The notes beneath the pieces were generated by a model, which was not told the origin of the DNA, did no database searches, and saw only the letters and a program-made list of their open reading frames with translations. From contig OY726557.1 in assembly GCA_963383645.1 (NCBI GenBank), forward strand, positions 123,368,723-123,432,722: a stretch of DNA of 64,000 nucleotides. The letters run 5' to 3'. Source of the DNA: Muscardinus avellanarius (Eukaryota; Chordata; Mammalia; Rodentia; Gliridae). The position numbers and the translations under genes were made by a program. Shown here one piece after another: positions 23,657 to 33,398 of this stretch (the first letter of the stretch is position 1; every line of letters begins with the position of its first letter).

Positions 23657-23733
23657 GGGGCTGGGAAAGTATCTTGGTGGTAGAACACTTGCCTAACAGG
23701 TTGAAGGCCTGGGTTCCATCCCCAGCAGCACAC
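23657..23733 (+). repeat. ID SINE (tRNA-Ala-like), full-length monomer
   Basis: ggggctgggaaagtatcttggtggtagaacacttgcctaac...ggttccatccccagcagcaca shows A-box-like and B-box-like segments (ggttccatccc). The A tail is short and impure. It is in FXYD6 intron 7 and is not a functional tRNA gene, because it has no folded cloverleaf 3' half. Confidence 0.8.
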
Positions 23734-24413
23734 ACTAACTCCTAAAGAAATGGAGATCTCTGTGATGTGAAATGCAGACAGACCACTCTCCCATGGCTGT
23801 GGGAACAGGGTGTTCCTGTTGGCAGTTGAATTCCTCCTACCTCCTGTTTTAGCCCTGGGGTGGGCAGAGCAGGGTTCACTGCGTTGGAGGGCAGTTGGAG
23901 GGCAGGTGACCGCTTAAACTGGGGCGGCTCAGAGATCCCAGCCCAGGGGTCAGAGTCCACCGGAGCCTACCTGCCTGCCCACCTCACTGCAGCTGGCCCG
24001 GCACACTGAGAGAGGGGATGTTTGGAAGGGCTCAGAGGAGGTGGCCTCAAAATGGAATGTCTGCCTTTTTTTTTTCTTTTTCTAAACTAGGTCTTTATCA
24101 AAAGGCTCTTTTATCTTAGGCCTCAGGTCTGTGAGCCTTAGCGGGGTGCCCCAGGTTTTACATTTGCTTTGCCTGGCGACAGGTTACAACCCCCTGGGAG
24201 TGTCACCCGCCCAGGCCCACCCCTCCAAGGCCTTCACCCCCTTCCTCTGCCTCTCAGTCTTGACCTCCTTGCTTCACTGGAAAATGGGATTTTGAAGGGG
24301 TGTCATCCTGTTAATTCCCAGAGGCTAGGGGCCTGTGCCTCAGGGACATAGACAGGTAAGGATCCCGAAGGCCACCAGGGTTTGTTTTTAATTTTAAACT
24401 TTCTCCCTCTCAG

Positions 24414-25600
24414 CCTCCAGAACCTGAAGGCAGCTGCTTTAGATGCAGAAGTCGATGCTTAAGAAAACTGGCAACTTCAACCACAGATCTTTCCCCAGGA
24501 GAAGCCAAGAACCTGTGTGTCCTCTGTGTCCCTCCTGGTCCCTGCTTATAATACACAGCTAACACCGGCCCCCCCACCTGCAGCCTCGGTCTCGTCCTCC
24601 CGTGATGTGTACTTGAGCGTCTGTGTGTTTGCTGACTGTGGTCTTGTGGCTACTTATTGGTGGATGGTATCGTGTCTGTGAACTGTGGACTTGCTTTTCT
24701 GGGCGGGGCAGAGTCACATGCGTTGGCTCCTCCCTGCCTCTTGATGGCCCTTTCTCCCTCCCCTCTGCCCCCTCTGGAGTGTGCTCTGTCCCTGAGAAAC
24801 CCAGTTTTTTCTCTTGATTTGGGGATGAGGATAGAATTTGAGCCCAGCAGGAGTCACTGGCTCTCTTGGGACCGAAGATTGGCTTCCTCTCCATGGTCGC
24901 CCTTCATGGATTCTTCCATCCACAAGATCCCTCCGCAGTCCACCCTGGCTAGGTCTGTTGGAAGGTCCCTTAACTGTTGGCGGTGGAAAGGAGCCAGACG
25001 CCACAGCTGTCCCTGGGAGCTTTCAGGCGGGCACCGCCCTTCTGTGGGTGATCATGTTTTTCTCCCCCATCTGCCAGGGCTTCAGCTGTGCCCTTGGGGA
25101 ATGCGTCCCTGCATACATCTCATGTTCTCAGCAATAACCCCGTGGGCTCTGGAACCCTCCTGCCTACTCCACCTCTGTTGCTCTCAGATTTGATCTGCAC
25201 CCAGCCCATCTGGGCTCCTGTCTTGAAGTCAGGATGGGTCTCTTTCAGGCAGTGGCTAAGGAATTCTGTTGGGGCAGGTGTGAGAGGAGGAAAGGGTCTG
25301 TACCCCTCTGCCCGCGTCCCACTGGCCAGGCAGCAGGGACAGCTCCTGGTCCTTTCTCTGCCTGCCCAGGGGTCAGAAGGGGGATGTTGGGATGTGCCTG
25401 AGGCTTTGCTGGGAGTTAGAGCCCCAGCCTGGCTCTGCACAGAAGCAGAAGGTCATAGGAGTGGAAACTTAGCCAGATCCCGCCCCACCTGTCCATTGCG
25501 TTCCTAGAAACAGCTAAGCTGTGTTGCGTGACCTGGACTGCTCTTCTGTCTTGTGATCCATCCTCTCTACAAAAGAAATTAAATGTCATTGTTTCCTAGA
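24414..25600 (+). other. FXYD6: FXYD6 terminal 3'UTR exon
   Basis: The acceptor ttctccctctcag ends at 24413. The start of the exon (agaacctgaaggcagctgc, gtcgatgcttaagaaaac), the middle (gtgtttgctgactgtgg, gcaataaccccgtgggctctgg) and the end (attaaatgtcattgtttcct) follow the human FXYD6 3'UTR as I remember it, over more than 1 kb. The exon has no repeats, unlike its surroundings. The cleavage site is about 15-20 nt after ATTAAA. Confidence 0.85.
25578..25583 (+). terminator. FXYD6: FXYD6 polyadenylation signal ATTAAA
   Basis: ATTAAA, the commonest variant signal, sits at the position of AATAAA in the human gene (aataaaatatcctttgtttcct, from memory). A TG/T-rich stretch (gctctgcttttctttctgtc) follows. 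Confidence 0.75.
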
Positions 25601-25915
25601 GCTCTGCTTTTCTTTCTGTCAAAAACATTCTAGGGCCTGTGGTTTGCGGGCTACAGAGGACAGCCCTGGGACTTGTCCTTGGTCACAGGGAGGAAGCCAG
25701 GCTGGCAGTGTTTGCTTCAGCTGTTTTGACAGGTGGTCCCTTTTGTCTTCCCCTCACCCCTTCTCTGCCCCCTTCTGCTCCCCAGGTCATTAGCTGGGAC
25801 TGTATCTGCAGCAGGCCCCAGGCCATGCAGCCTCTTGGAGGAGAAGGGGGAAGGACTGGCTCGATCACGTGTCCTTTAGCTTAGAATAGAAGGTTCACTA
25901 AAAGATTAGAAGAAG

Positions 25916-26110
25916 CCAGGCGTGGTGGCGCATGCTAATCCCCGCACTTGGGAGGCAGAGACAGGAGGATCGTGCAGGTTCGAAGCCAGCCGCGCGTGCT
26001 GGCTTAGGAGACCCTGTTTCCAAATAAAAATGTAAAAATAGGTCTGGGAGTGTAGCCCAGAGGTAGAAGGGCTTCCAGGAACCCCAGTACCACCAAAAAA
26101 AAAAAAAAAA
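25916..26110 (+). repeat. Second-subfamily SINE with target-site duplication
   Basis: gccaggcgtggtggcgcatg to accaccaaaa plus A tail. The right half is of the gtctgggagtgtagcccag type. The duplication aagattagaagaag lies at about 25902-25915 and 26111-26124. Confidence 0.9.
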
Positions 26111-26134
26111 AAGATTAGAAGAAGAGAGGAAGGA

Positions 26135-26260
26135 GCCAGACGTGATGGTGCACCCCTGTAATCCCAGTACTTAAGAGGCTGAGACAGGAGGATCACAGAT
26201 TCGAGGTCAATGTAGAAAGATTCAGCAACCTAGTAAGATCCTGCTTCAAAACAACAGCAA
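26135..26260 (+). repeat. Left half of an older B1-ID SINE, split by a younger one
   Basis: agccagacgtgatggtgcacc to agatcctgcttcaaaacaac. Its ID-like right half reappears at 26467-26528 after the inserted copy. Confidence 0.75.
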
Positions 26261-26466
26261 GCCAGGTTTAGTGGTGTACACCTGTAATCCATTTGGAAAG
26301 CTGAGACTGGAGGATCACAGTTTGCGGACAGCCTCAGCTACTTAGTGAGGTCCTCCTCAACTTAGTGAGACTCTGTTTCAAAATAAAGAATAAAAAATAG
26401 AGCAGGGGGTATAGCTCAGAGGTTGAATGCCCCTAGGTTCCATCCCCAGACCTGCAAAAAAAAAAA
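26261..26466 (+). repeat. B1-ID SINE nested in an older SINE
   Basis: gccaggtttagtggtgtaca to ggttccatccccagacctgc plus an A run, inserted in the A-rich linker of the older element. Confidence 0.85.
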
Positions 26467-26528
26467 GAGGCCTGGGGGTATAGCTCAGAGATAGAATGCC
26501 CATGGGTTCAATTCCCCACACACACTGG
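26467..26528 (+). repeat. Right (ID-like) half of the split SINE
   Basis: gaggcctgggggtatagctcagagatagaatgcc...ggttcaattccccacaca is the tRNA-like half of the element begun at 26135. Confidence 0.75.
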
Positions 26529-27087
26529 GCAGCCTCGTAAACTGAGCAGGGTGGGTGCCAGCCCTGTGCCCAATCCTCTGCCTGCTGCCTGCATTCTTCA
26601 CAGTACTCCTCCATGCCTGGGATCCAGGCTGGCACGGTCGGCAGGTCCTGTCGTGTCCTGTGCGAATCCACTGCAGTGATGCAGTAAAGGGGCAGGCGGA
26701 CCTGGTGTCGCCTCAAGCACCTTCCCAAAGACATTCCAGGTCAGTTGGCCAAACACACAGTCATGGGCAGGTTGTTCCCCTAGCCGTTTCTCCCTTCCTT
26801 TGCTCTTATGTAAAAGGCAATTCCTAGGGGTGAAGGACCATGTCTGTGCTAACACGAAAAAGACTGGGCCATCCCAGGGTCTCAAAAGCATCTTCAGAGC
26901 CTTGTCTGGATCTCGTGGGCTGCTTAGAGCTGAGAGCCACAGCTTCTCTGACTGCCCGGACTGCCTGGCCCTTCCCGCCCCTGCTCCTCTGTCTGCCCTC
27001 ACTCCCCTGGGTCTCTGAAAAGACTTAGAATTGAGATAGAATCTTGAGTTGTCCACCCAGTGATCATGGCAGTTGAAACTCTGGTCA

Positions 27088-27303
27088 GCCAAGCATGGTG
27101 GTGCACACTTGGAATCCTAGTACTTGGGAGGCTGAGAATGGAAGATTGCAGGTTCAAGGACAGCCTCAGCAATTTAGTGAGGCTCTCAGCAACCTATTGA
27201 AACCCTGTTTCCAAATAAGAAATCAAATTGGTCTGGAGATGTAGGAGAGGTAGAATGCCCCTGGGTTCAATCCCTAGTACCACACACATACACATACACA
27301 CAA
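27088..27303 (+). repeat. B1-ID SINE with CA-rich tail
   Basis: gccaagcatggtggtgcaca to ggttcaatccctagtaccac, with a tail of acacatacacat. Flanks carry aaactctggtca / aaacactggtca. Confidence 0.85.
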
Positions 27304-29879
27304 AACACTGGTCAGGTGTGGACTTGGCAAATAAACTACTTGGTAATTGCTGCTCATAGAACATTCCTGTATCAGATATCAGGGCCTCGCGGCCATCTTG
27401 AAGTACAACAACTGAGACCTTTCAAAGCCCTAGATGCAAGAAGATGGCAGGTGCCTCCCCAAGACATGATTAAAAACAAAACACTAAACTACACAGCAAG
27501 TATTAGGAAGTCCAGTGGGGTAGTCTGGACCTTTCCCATTTACACTAACAAGACGGAGAGACAGTGGTGGTGTGGCTCATGTGTCCAGTGGTTGTCCAAA
27601 CTTAGTCTGCAAAAGACTAAACTCAGACTTCCTCCTGATAACCAGTCGTGTTCTGAGACAGCGGGACAATCCCATTTTACAGATTCTCTCTGAGCTTTGG
27701 AACTGGTCCCGGCCACACAGCAGGCGGAGGAGCTGGAATCGAGGTGGCTGTCTCCGCAGTGCAGTTTGGGCCCACAGCACCAGCTTCTGCTTTAGGAGAA
27801 GGCTGTATTCTGGGGAGAGGTTGGGGATGGCTGGTATGAGGCCACCTGCGGCATGACCTTCCCTGCAGGATGTGCACCAGCTACGCTGTGCTCCCTGAAG
27901 GCTCTCGGAAGGGCTGTGTGGGAGGCCGGAGGTCTGGGTACAGGGCACATGAAGAACCAAAGACCCGATGATGGAATAGTACTACCAAAACCTAACAGCA
28001 GCCGACACTTTTTCAGGACTCCCCCTGTGACCACTGAGGACTCGGCACGGTCCAGGTCATGCAGTGCACACGACGCTGCGCGCTCGGTGGGCAGCCCAGG
28101 TGTGTGTTCCCGCAGCCTCTAGGCACTCGCACTCCTTCCCATTTGTGATTGGTTTGATGTGACAAGTCAAACTCGATGGGTGGGAAGGCTGCCCTGCCAC
28201 TCTGTGCCACTTCTCCGTCCGGTCCCCGGTCTCAGGGGTCCTGCACATATAACCACATTGCTGTCCTTTATCTCCCACAAACTTGATTCAAAGATATTAA
28301 AAGATGCGTGGAGGTGTTTTAGGACCATTATAAAATAATTTTGCTTTCTGGGCCCCCAGGTGCTGTGGCCCTCCTATCCTCTTTGGATTTTTGCAGGTTG
28401 TAGATTTTAGAACTTGCCCAGTTGTTTTGGGAAGGGAGGCAGAGGCTGCCTGCAAACAAAGTGAGGCCGGGTGGGTTAGAGAGATGCCAGGCCGGCACAC
28501 ACATCCCAAGGTCACGGGGCTTGTCCCCTCCCTCTGGACGGATCATGGGCTGACTGGGCAGGACAGGGCGATGGGGGAGCTCTCCAGCTCTGGCTGGTTC
28601 ACCCCACTTTGTCCCTGGCTGTTCAGCTTGCCCTAGGCCTAAAAGAAAGGCCAGGTGTGTTTGCCTGAGCTGGGGGAGGAGCTTTGGAAATAACCTGTCT
28701 CCGGGCCACGAGGAGGAGAAATGGTCACCTGCCACCATTAGTGTGATTCATTGCTGTGGCTGCTGAGCTCCAGGGGGCAGAATCATCCAGCTCAAGCCAA
28801 CCCAGTTCCCTGACTGATTGTGCAATGGTGAGCTCCTGCCAAGTCGGTTGCTGGTCAGGCAGGTGGTGCTGTGGCCAGGTGTGCCTAAGGCCTGCGGTGG
28901 CCAGGTGGCGGGGGTCAGAGGAGCAGGCTCCAGCCTTTCCTTCTCTCCAGCTGTGTGGGCTTCAGCAGACCCCCGCCTCTCGGTCCGTCTCTGTGCCATG
29001 GAAAGCCCTTCTTTCTTCTTGGTGCGTTGGACCTCCTGCTAGCTGGACCTGGGGGAGCCACTGGCACGCGGGGTCTTCAGACAGAGCCATCAGCATCTCC
29101 CTGTCACCTCCCTGGGTCAAAGCGACACAGTGGCCTCAAGAGCCTACATGCAGGTGTTATGTTGTCAGCATCACCATCGACAATGTCCTCTCCTCTCTCT
29201 GCTAGCTGGCCTCCCTTTCTGTCCGTCACAGCTGGCTCCAAGCTCTTGACTTGTCTGCATACTACCTGCAGCCTCCACCCTCTGTAAAATAGTGCCCGGA
29301 CTGAGTCACTGAGAGGAAGGAAGCAGAGCTTTGTTCAGAGCTCTTTGGAATGATGATGACGACGGGAGCAGGACCACCCAGGAGAGCTGGGCTGGGTAAA
29401 GATGTGGTCGATGTACAGGTACCGGATGTGACCTGAGCCCTCCTGGAGGCCAGGATGGACCTGGCAATGCACAGCATGCTCCCAGAGCCACAGGAGAGAT
29501 GGAGTCATGTCTGTGGGATCCAGAGGAGGGACGGGGAAGGCACTAGAGGCGGGGGCTCGCACCCAGGGGTCTTCCTGGAGGCAGCAGGCCCCTCGCTGGC
29601 TCAGACATGCAGGGGTGGTGGGGAAGGGCAGCGCTGCAGAGAAAGGGCGTCAGCTCCAGGTCAAGGCCAGGCGTGAGTTCTGAGGAGTCAAGAATGTGTT
29701 TCTCTCCAGGGAACTCACTGTGGGAGGGGTGGGGGCACATGAATTTGCCCTTGTCACCGGCTGCTGACTTTGACTCTCAGTGGACATTGCCCCTTGGCGG
29801 CTCCCAGGACCTCTGTGCCCCACCACTCTGGCCATCTTAAAGCCAACACTTAAGAAACAGACCCTCCAGGGCCCACCTC

Positions 29880-30010
29880 CTCCAAGCCCCACCTTATAAG
29901 ACCCCAGTGACCTGGCACCAGCAGCCACAGCAGAGCAGGAACTGAGCTTCTCCAGTTTCGGGACCTCTGGGCAGCACAGACCAGGCCTAGAAGGAGCCAC
30001 CACTCTCCCA
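29880..30010 (+). promoter_or_regulatory. Possible TATA-type promoter in the FXYD6-FXYD2 spacer
   Basis: ccttataagacccc at about 29891 resembles a TATA box. About 30 bases downstream is ctggcaccagcagcc, and an ATG in fair context follows at 30022, opening a 67-codon frame that runs into a SINE. No protein similarity was recognised. It could be an unannotated FXYD2 5' exon promoter, or chance. Confidence 0.2.
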
Positions 30011-30165
30011 GCCTGGCAGCCATGCCTGCCACGCATCTGAGGACCTGCCTGAGCCAGGAGCCAGGGGTTTCTAGGGCCTTCTGGCTTCTGCTTCTTCAAA
30101 GCCCCTTTCTGGGTACAAGCCAACACCAGGAAGAATTGATCTGGGGACATGAGGTTCGAGACCAA

Positions 30166-30311
30166 GAAGTGTGTTCTACCTCTGAGTACTATTTTATTTT
30201 TTATTTTGAAATGGGGTCTTGCTAAGTTGTCGAGGCTGGACTTGAACCTACGATCCTGCTGTCTCAGCCTCCCGAGTACTGAGATTACAGGTGTGAGCCA
30301 TTGAACCGGGC
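30166..30311 (-). repeat. Truncated B1-ID SINE
   Basis: gtgttctacctctgagtact, linker tattttttattttgaaatgg, then tgagattacaggtgtgagcc. The tail and start of the ID half are missing. Confidence 0.75.
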
Positions 30312-31059
30312 ATCAGGGCCATGGACGGTAACACGTAGTAGTCTTTGTAAAGCTCAGGGCTGGTGGGGCTGGGAGCCCCATCTTGGGAAGGCTGGTGGTG
30401 AGGGCCTTTGCTGTGGTGCTTTCTTTGAGCACCGGAGAGAGAGGTCAGCTGGATGTCCCAGCCTGTTGCCCCCCTACTTTACCAACCCACGAAGGCTACC
30501 CCAGGTTGCTGCTCTGAGACTTAAGAGTCAAGGGACAGAGGGGGCTGGCTGGGGGAGACTGTGGCATAGCAGCTGAGGCCACCGTCCCCACTGGGCATGA
30601 CAGTGCTGAAACGTGTTCAGGAATGGGGACCACCTCTCAGAGGGCACAGCTGGGTGCCCTGTGTGGCTGCAGCCTAGAACCGTCAGACAGAGAAGGTGGG
30701 CTGGGGGTCTCTGGCTGTCCTACAGTCTTTCTGGGATAACAGAATAGTGGTTTTACCCCAGCTGGCCCCATCACCCCAAGAAAGATGGGAAGAACTCAGG
30801 CCAGAACGGAGCCAGTTTGGGTGGAGAGATGCTGCTTGGACTTGTCTGGGGAGGAGAGGAAGGTGGGTGGGGGCTGGCAGAGGTCCTGCTGAGGGGAAGC
30901 CCGGGGAGGGGAGCGTGCTCTCAGGGAGCCTGCTGCAGAGGTCACCTGGCTGGGGACTCAGCCAAGAGAAGGGTCGGCTGTGAGCATCCTTGTCTCCGAG
31001 GCCCAGCTGGGCTTGAGAAGGACCAAGCACTTCATCCACAATGCCTCTTCGTGCAGCAG

Positions 31060-31150
31060 TCCTGCAAGGTAGGTGTCATCCCACTTTAGAGATGGCAGAA
31101 GGACACCAGAGAGATGTATTGCTTCAGCGTCGCGCAGCCTCAAGTGAAGG
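31060..31150 (-). repeat. MIR fragment
   Basis: gtaggtgtcatcccactttagagatggcagaagg...cagcctcaagtgaagg is a reversed, diverged MIR core. Confidence 0.4.
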
Positions 31151-32734
31151 GTCAGGATGCAAAGGGACGTTAGCCAGGGGTGTCTCTGTACACAGAGACT
31201 CATGGGAGCCCAAGCTGCTCCAGGACCACATGAGCTGGGGTCAAAGGCCAGGGGTCAGGGGCCAAGGCCTTCCTGGTGGAGAGTTGGATGTCTTGGAGAG
31301 GGTTCCCTTGTCCCCAGTGCCAGTAAGGACACCAGTGGGAGGACAGGAAGAAGTCTGAGGAGGGCTCAGACGTGGGTGGGGCTTCTGTGCCTCTTATGAA
31401 CAGCTGTGGGGCTTCCAGGCCCCAGGAGGAGACCACAGGGACTGGCATGGACCGGGAAGGGTTGGGGTGAGAGAGAAGCCCTGGGAAGGACCCCGGGTGC
31501 TGTGGGCACGGTGGGTGCACCCGCCTGCTGTCTCTCTGGGAGGGCTCCCCAGTCAGTGGCCTTGCAGGCGGGTTGGTGGCCTGTCAGGAGGGACCTTGGG
31601 CAAGCCTTGTTTGCCTGCACTGTAGGCAGACTGCTTCGCTTCTCTGGGACAGATTCATTCTCTTAAAAAACAAACTCAGGGTCTACTCTATGTACCAGGC
31701 CAGGCGCTGGGAATCCAGGAATGACCAAGCACAAGGATCCTCCCTCTCCTTCACCCACATTCTAATGGGGAAACTTGTCAAATAGCAGTCAGGCGGCAGA
31801 GGACAGGGAGCTGGGGGGGGGGAGTATTGCCAAGGGCAGAGCTCAGACAGGGAGTCCCTAAGGAAAGGCAAGGTGGGTTAGCCAAGATGCCCTGAGAAGG
31901 CTGAGTCCTCAGGAATCAAAATGGCCTGTGCAAAGGTCCTGAGGCAGAACTGAGCCCTGGAGGATTAGAGGGCTACATGCAGGGGACTGGTGTGGCTAAA
32001 ACAGAAAGACAGGCAGGGAGATAGGAGACTGGTTCAGAGGAGGTGCTGGAGTGAGGTGAAGGGTGCTTTTCAGGACTGTGGTTCCTACTCGGAGGGTTTT
32101 GAGGAGGTCAGTGAGTGGGCAGCCTGGGAGATGCTTTCCAGTGGTCTAGAACACCCCTGGGCTGGGGGAATGTGGGGTGTGTGTGGGTGGCTGGGGTCCA
32201 GCTGAGATCGCCACCTTTCTAGACCACTGACCTTAATGTCTGGACCAGGCCACCTCTGTAGTCCCACAAACCCTCGCGTTCAAGAACTTCTCCAGCTCGG
32301 GGAATTTCCACTCTCTCTGGAAGGTTCTGGTTTCCACCTGGGACTGCGGCTGCTGGGCAGGGTCCCTCTGCACCCCAGCCTCCAGGTGCAGCTAGGGAGG
32401 ACAGACCTCAACCCGCCCCTAGAACCCCCAAGGCCATCTGTTCTCCTTGGCTTTCTGGAGGCCTCATTAGTCAGCTCAGGGCAGGAAGCACTGTCAAGGA
32501 AGGACACAGATGCCCCTGTCAGAGTGTGCAGACCCCGCTCCTCCCAGACAGCTGCCTGGTGTCTGTATGAGAGGGCCGTGCCGGGTGGCACATGGTCTGC
32601 GGGGGAGCCCGTGGCCTGAGTGGACCACACAGACCTCCTGTGCTGGTGTGGAGGTCTTGCACTGGGCCAGTGGCCAGGGCACAGGGACTCTGAGCCAGCC
32701 ACGTACAGCCCTGTCCCTCCCACCCTCCAGGCCG

Positions 32735-32777
32735 TGGCTCACAGCTCCCCCTCCCTCAGGAGCCAGGTGGAGCTCCG
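32735..32777 (+). repeat. 43-bp direct repeat, copy 1, upstream of FXYD2 exon 1b
   Basis: It begins tggctcacagctccccctcc and ends ggagctccg. It matches 33157-33199 at 41 of 43 positions. It includes an acceptor-like ccccctccctcag. Confidence 0.85.
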
Positions 32778-33156
32778 AAGTCCCAAGGCTCATTGAGTGC
32801 TTGGGGTGTGGGGTGGGTCTCTCGGGCTGTAGAGGAAGGGCAGCCCCCAGGTCACCTCCGGCCCCAGCGGCTCCCCAGCTCTCTGTTGGCCCAGCTAGCA
32901 GAGTGACCCCAGAGGCTGCCGCCCCTGTCCCCAAGACCAACTGGAAAACACTCCCACCCATCACAGCAGCTTCCACGGGGCTACTGCTGACCTTCCCCAT
33001 CTCGGGACTCCTAGTGCCTAACCAGGGCCTGGAGGCAGATACATCAGAGCTAAGGTCCAGCCAGGTCTAAGGATGACAGGCACCCACAGATGCCCTTGAG
33101 GGTGCAGGGTGCATGGAGACCCTGGGGCAGCCTGTAAGCTGCGATTTGCTTGGCTG

Positions 33157-33199
33157 TGGCTCACAGCTCCCCCTCCCTCAGAAGCCAGGTGGAGATCCG
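33157..33199 (+). repeat. 43-bp direct repeat, copy 2
   Basis: The second copy, 422 bp downstream of the first and about 200 bp upstream of the FXYD2 exon 1b start codon. The two differences are G/A after ctcag and C/A in ggagMtccg. Confidence 0.85.
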
Positions 33200-33398
33200 G
33201 GAATCTTCCCAACTCTCCTGTGCCCTGACCTGCCCAGGCAGGCGGGGTGGGGGAAAGCTCCTCCCGCCCCTGCTCCTGCCCCTGTTCCTCTTGTCGGAGG
33301 AGGTGTGGAGGGACTAGTGTGGCCTCTCTTTCCACCTGGCCCTGCAGGCAGGCACTGGCGCTTCCCAGCTCTCCCAGAACTCGCCGTCAGCTCCCGCC

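Larger units (their letters stand above)
25601..33250. other. FXYD6-FXYD2 intergenic spacer
   Basis: SINEs are clustered at 25.9-27.3 kb and one lies at 30.2 kb. The rest is mostly unique, GC-rich sequence with MIR/L2 traces. Frames of up to about 186 codons occur by GC bias and have no recognisable domain. No gene was seen. Confidence 0.55.

Noticed and set aside
23657..23733. tRNA gene
   Set aside because: It has A- and B-box-like segments but no tRNA 3' half. It is an ID SINE.
29650..30165. Minus-strand frame of 171 codons
   Set aside because: No similarity recognised, and the composition is like other chance frames here.
32494..33070. Overlapping long frames on both strands upstream of FXYD2 (168 and 186 codons)
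   Set aside because: Both strands are open at once because of high GC. The recurring residues come from the 43-bp DNA repeat, not from a protein family.
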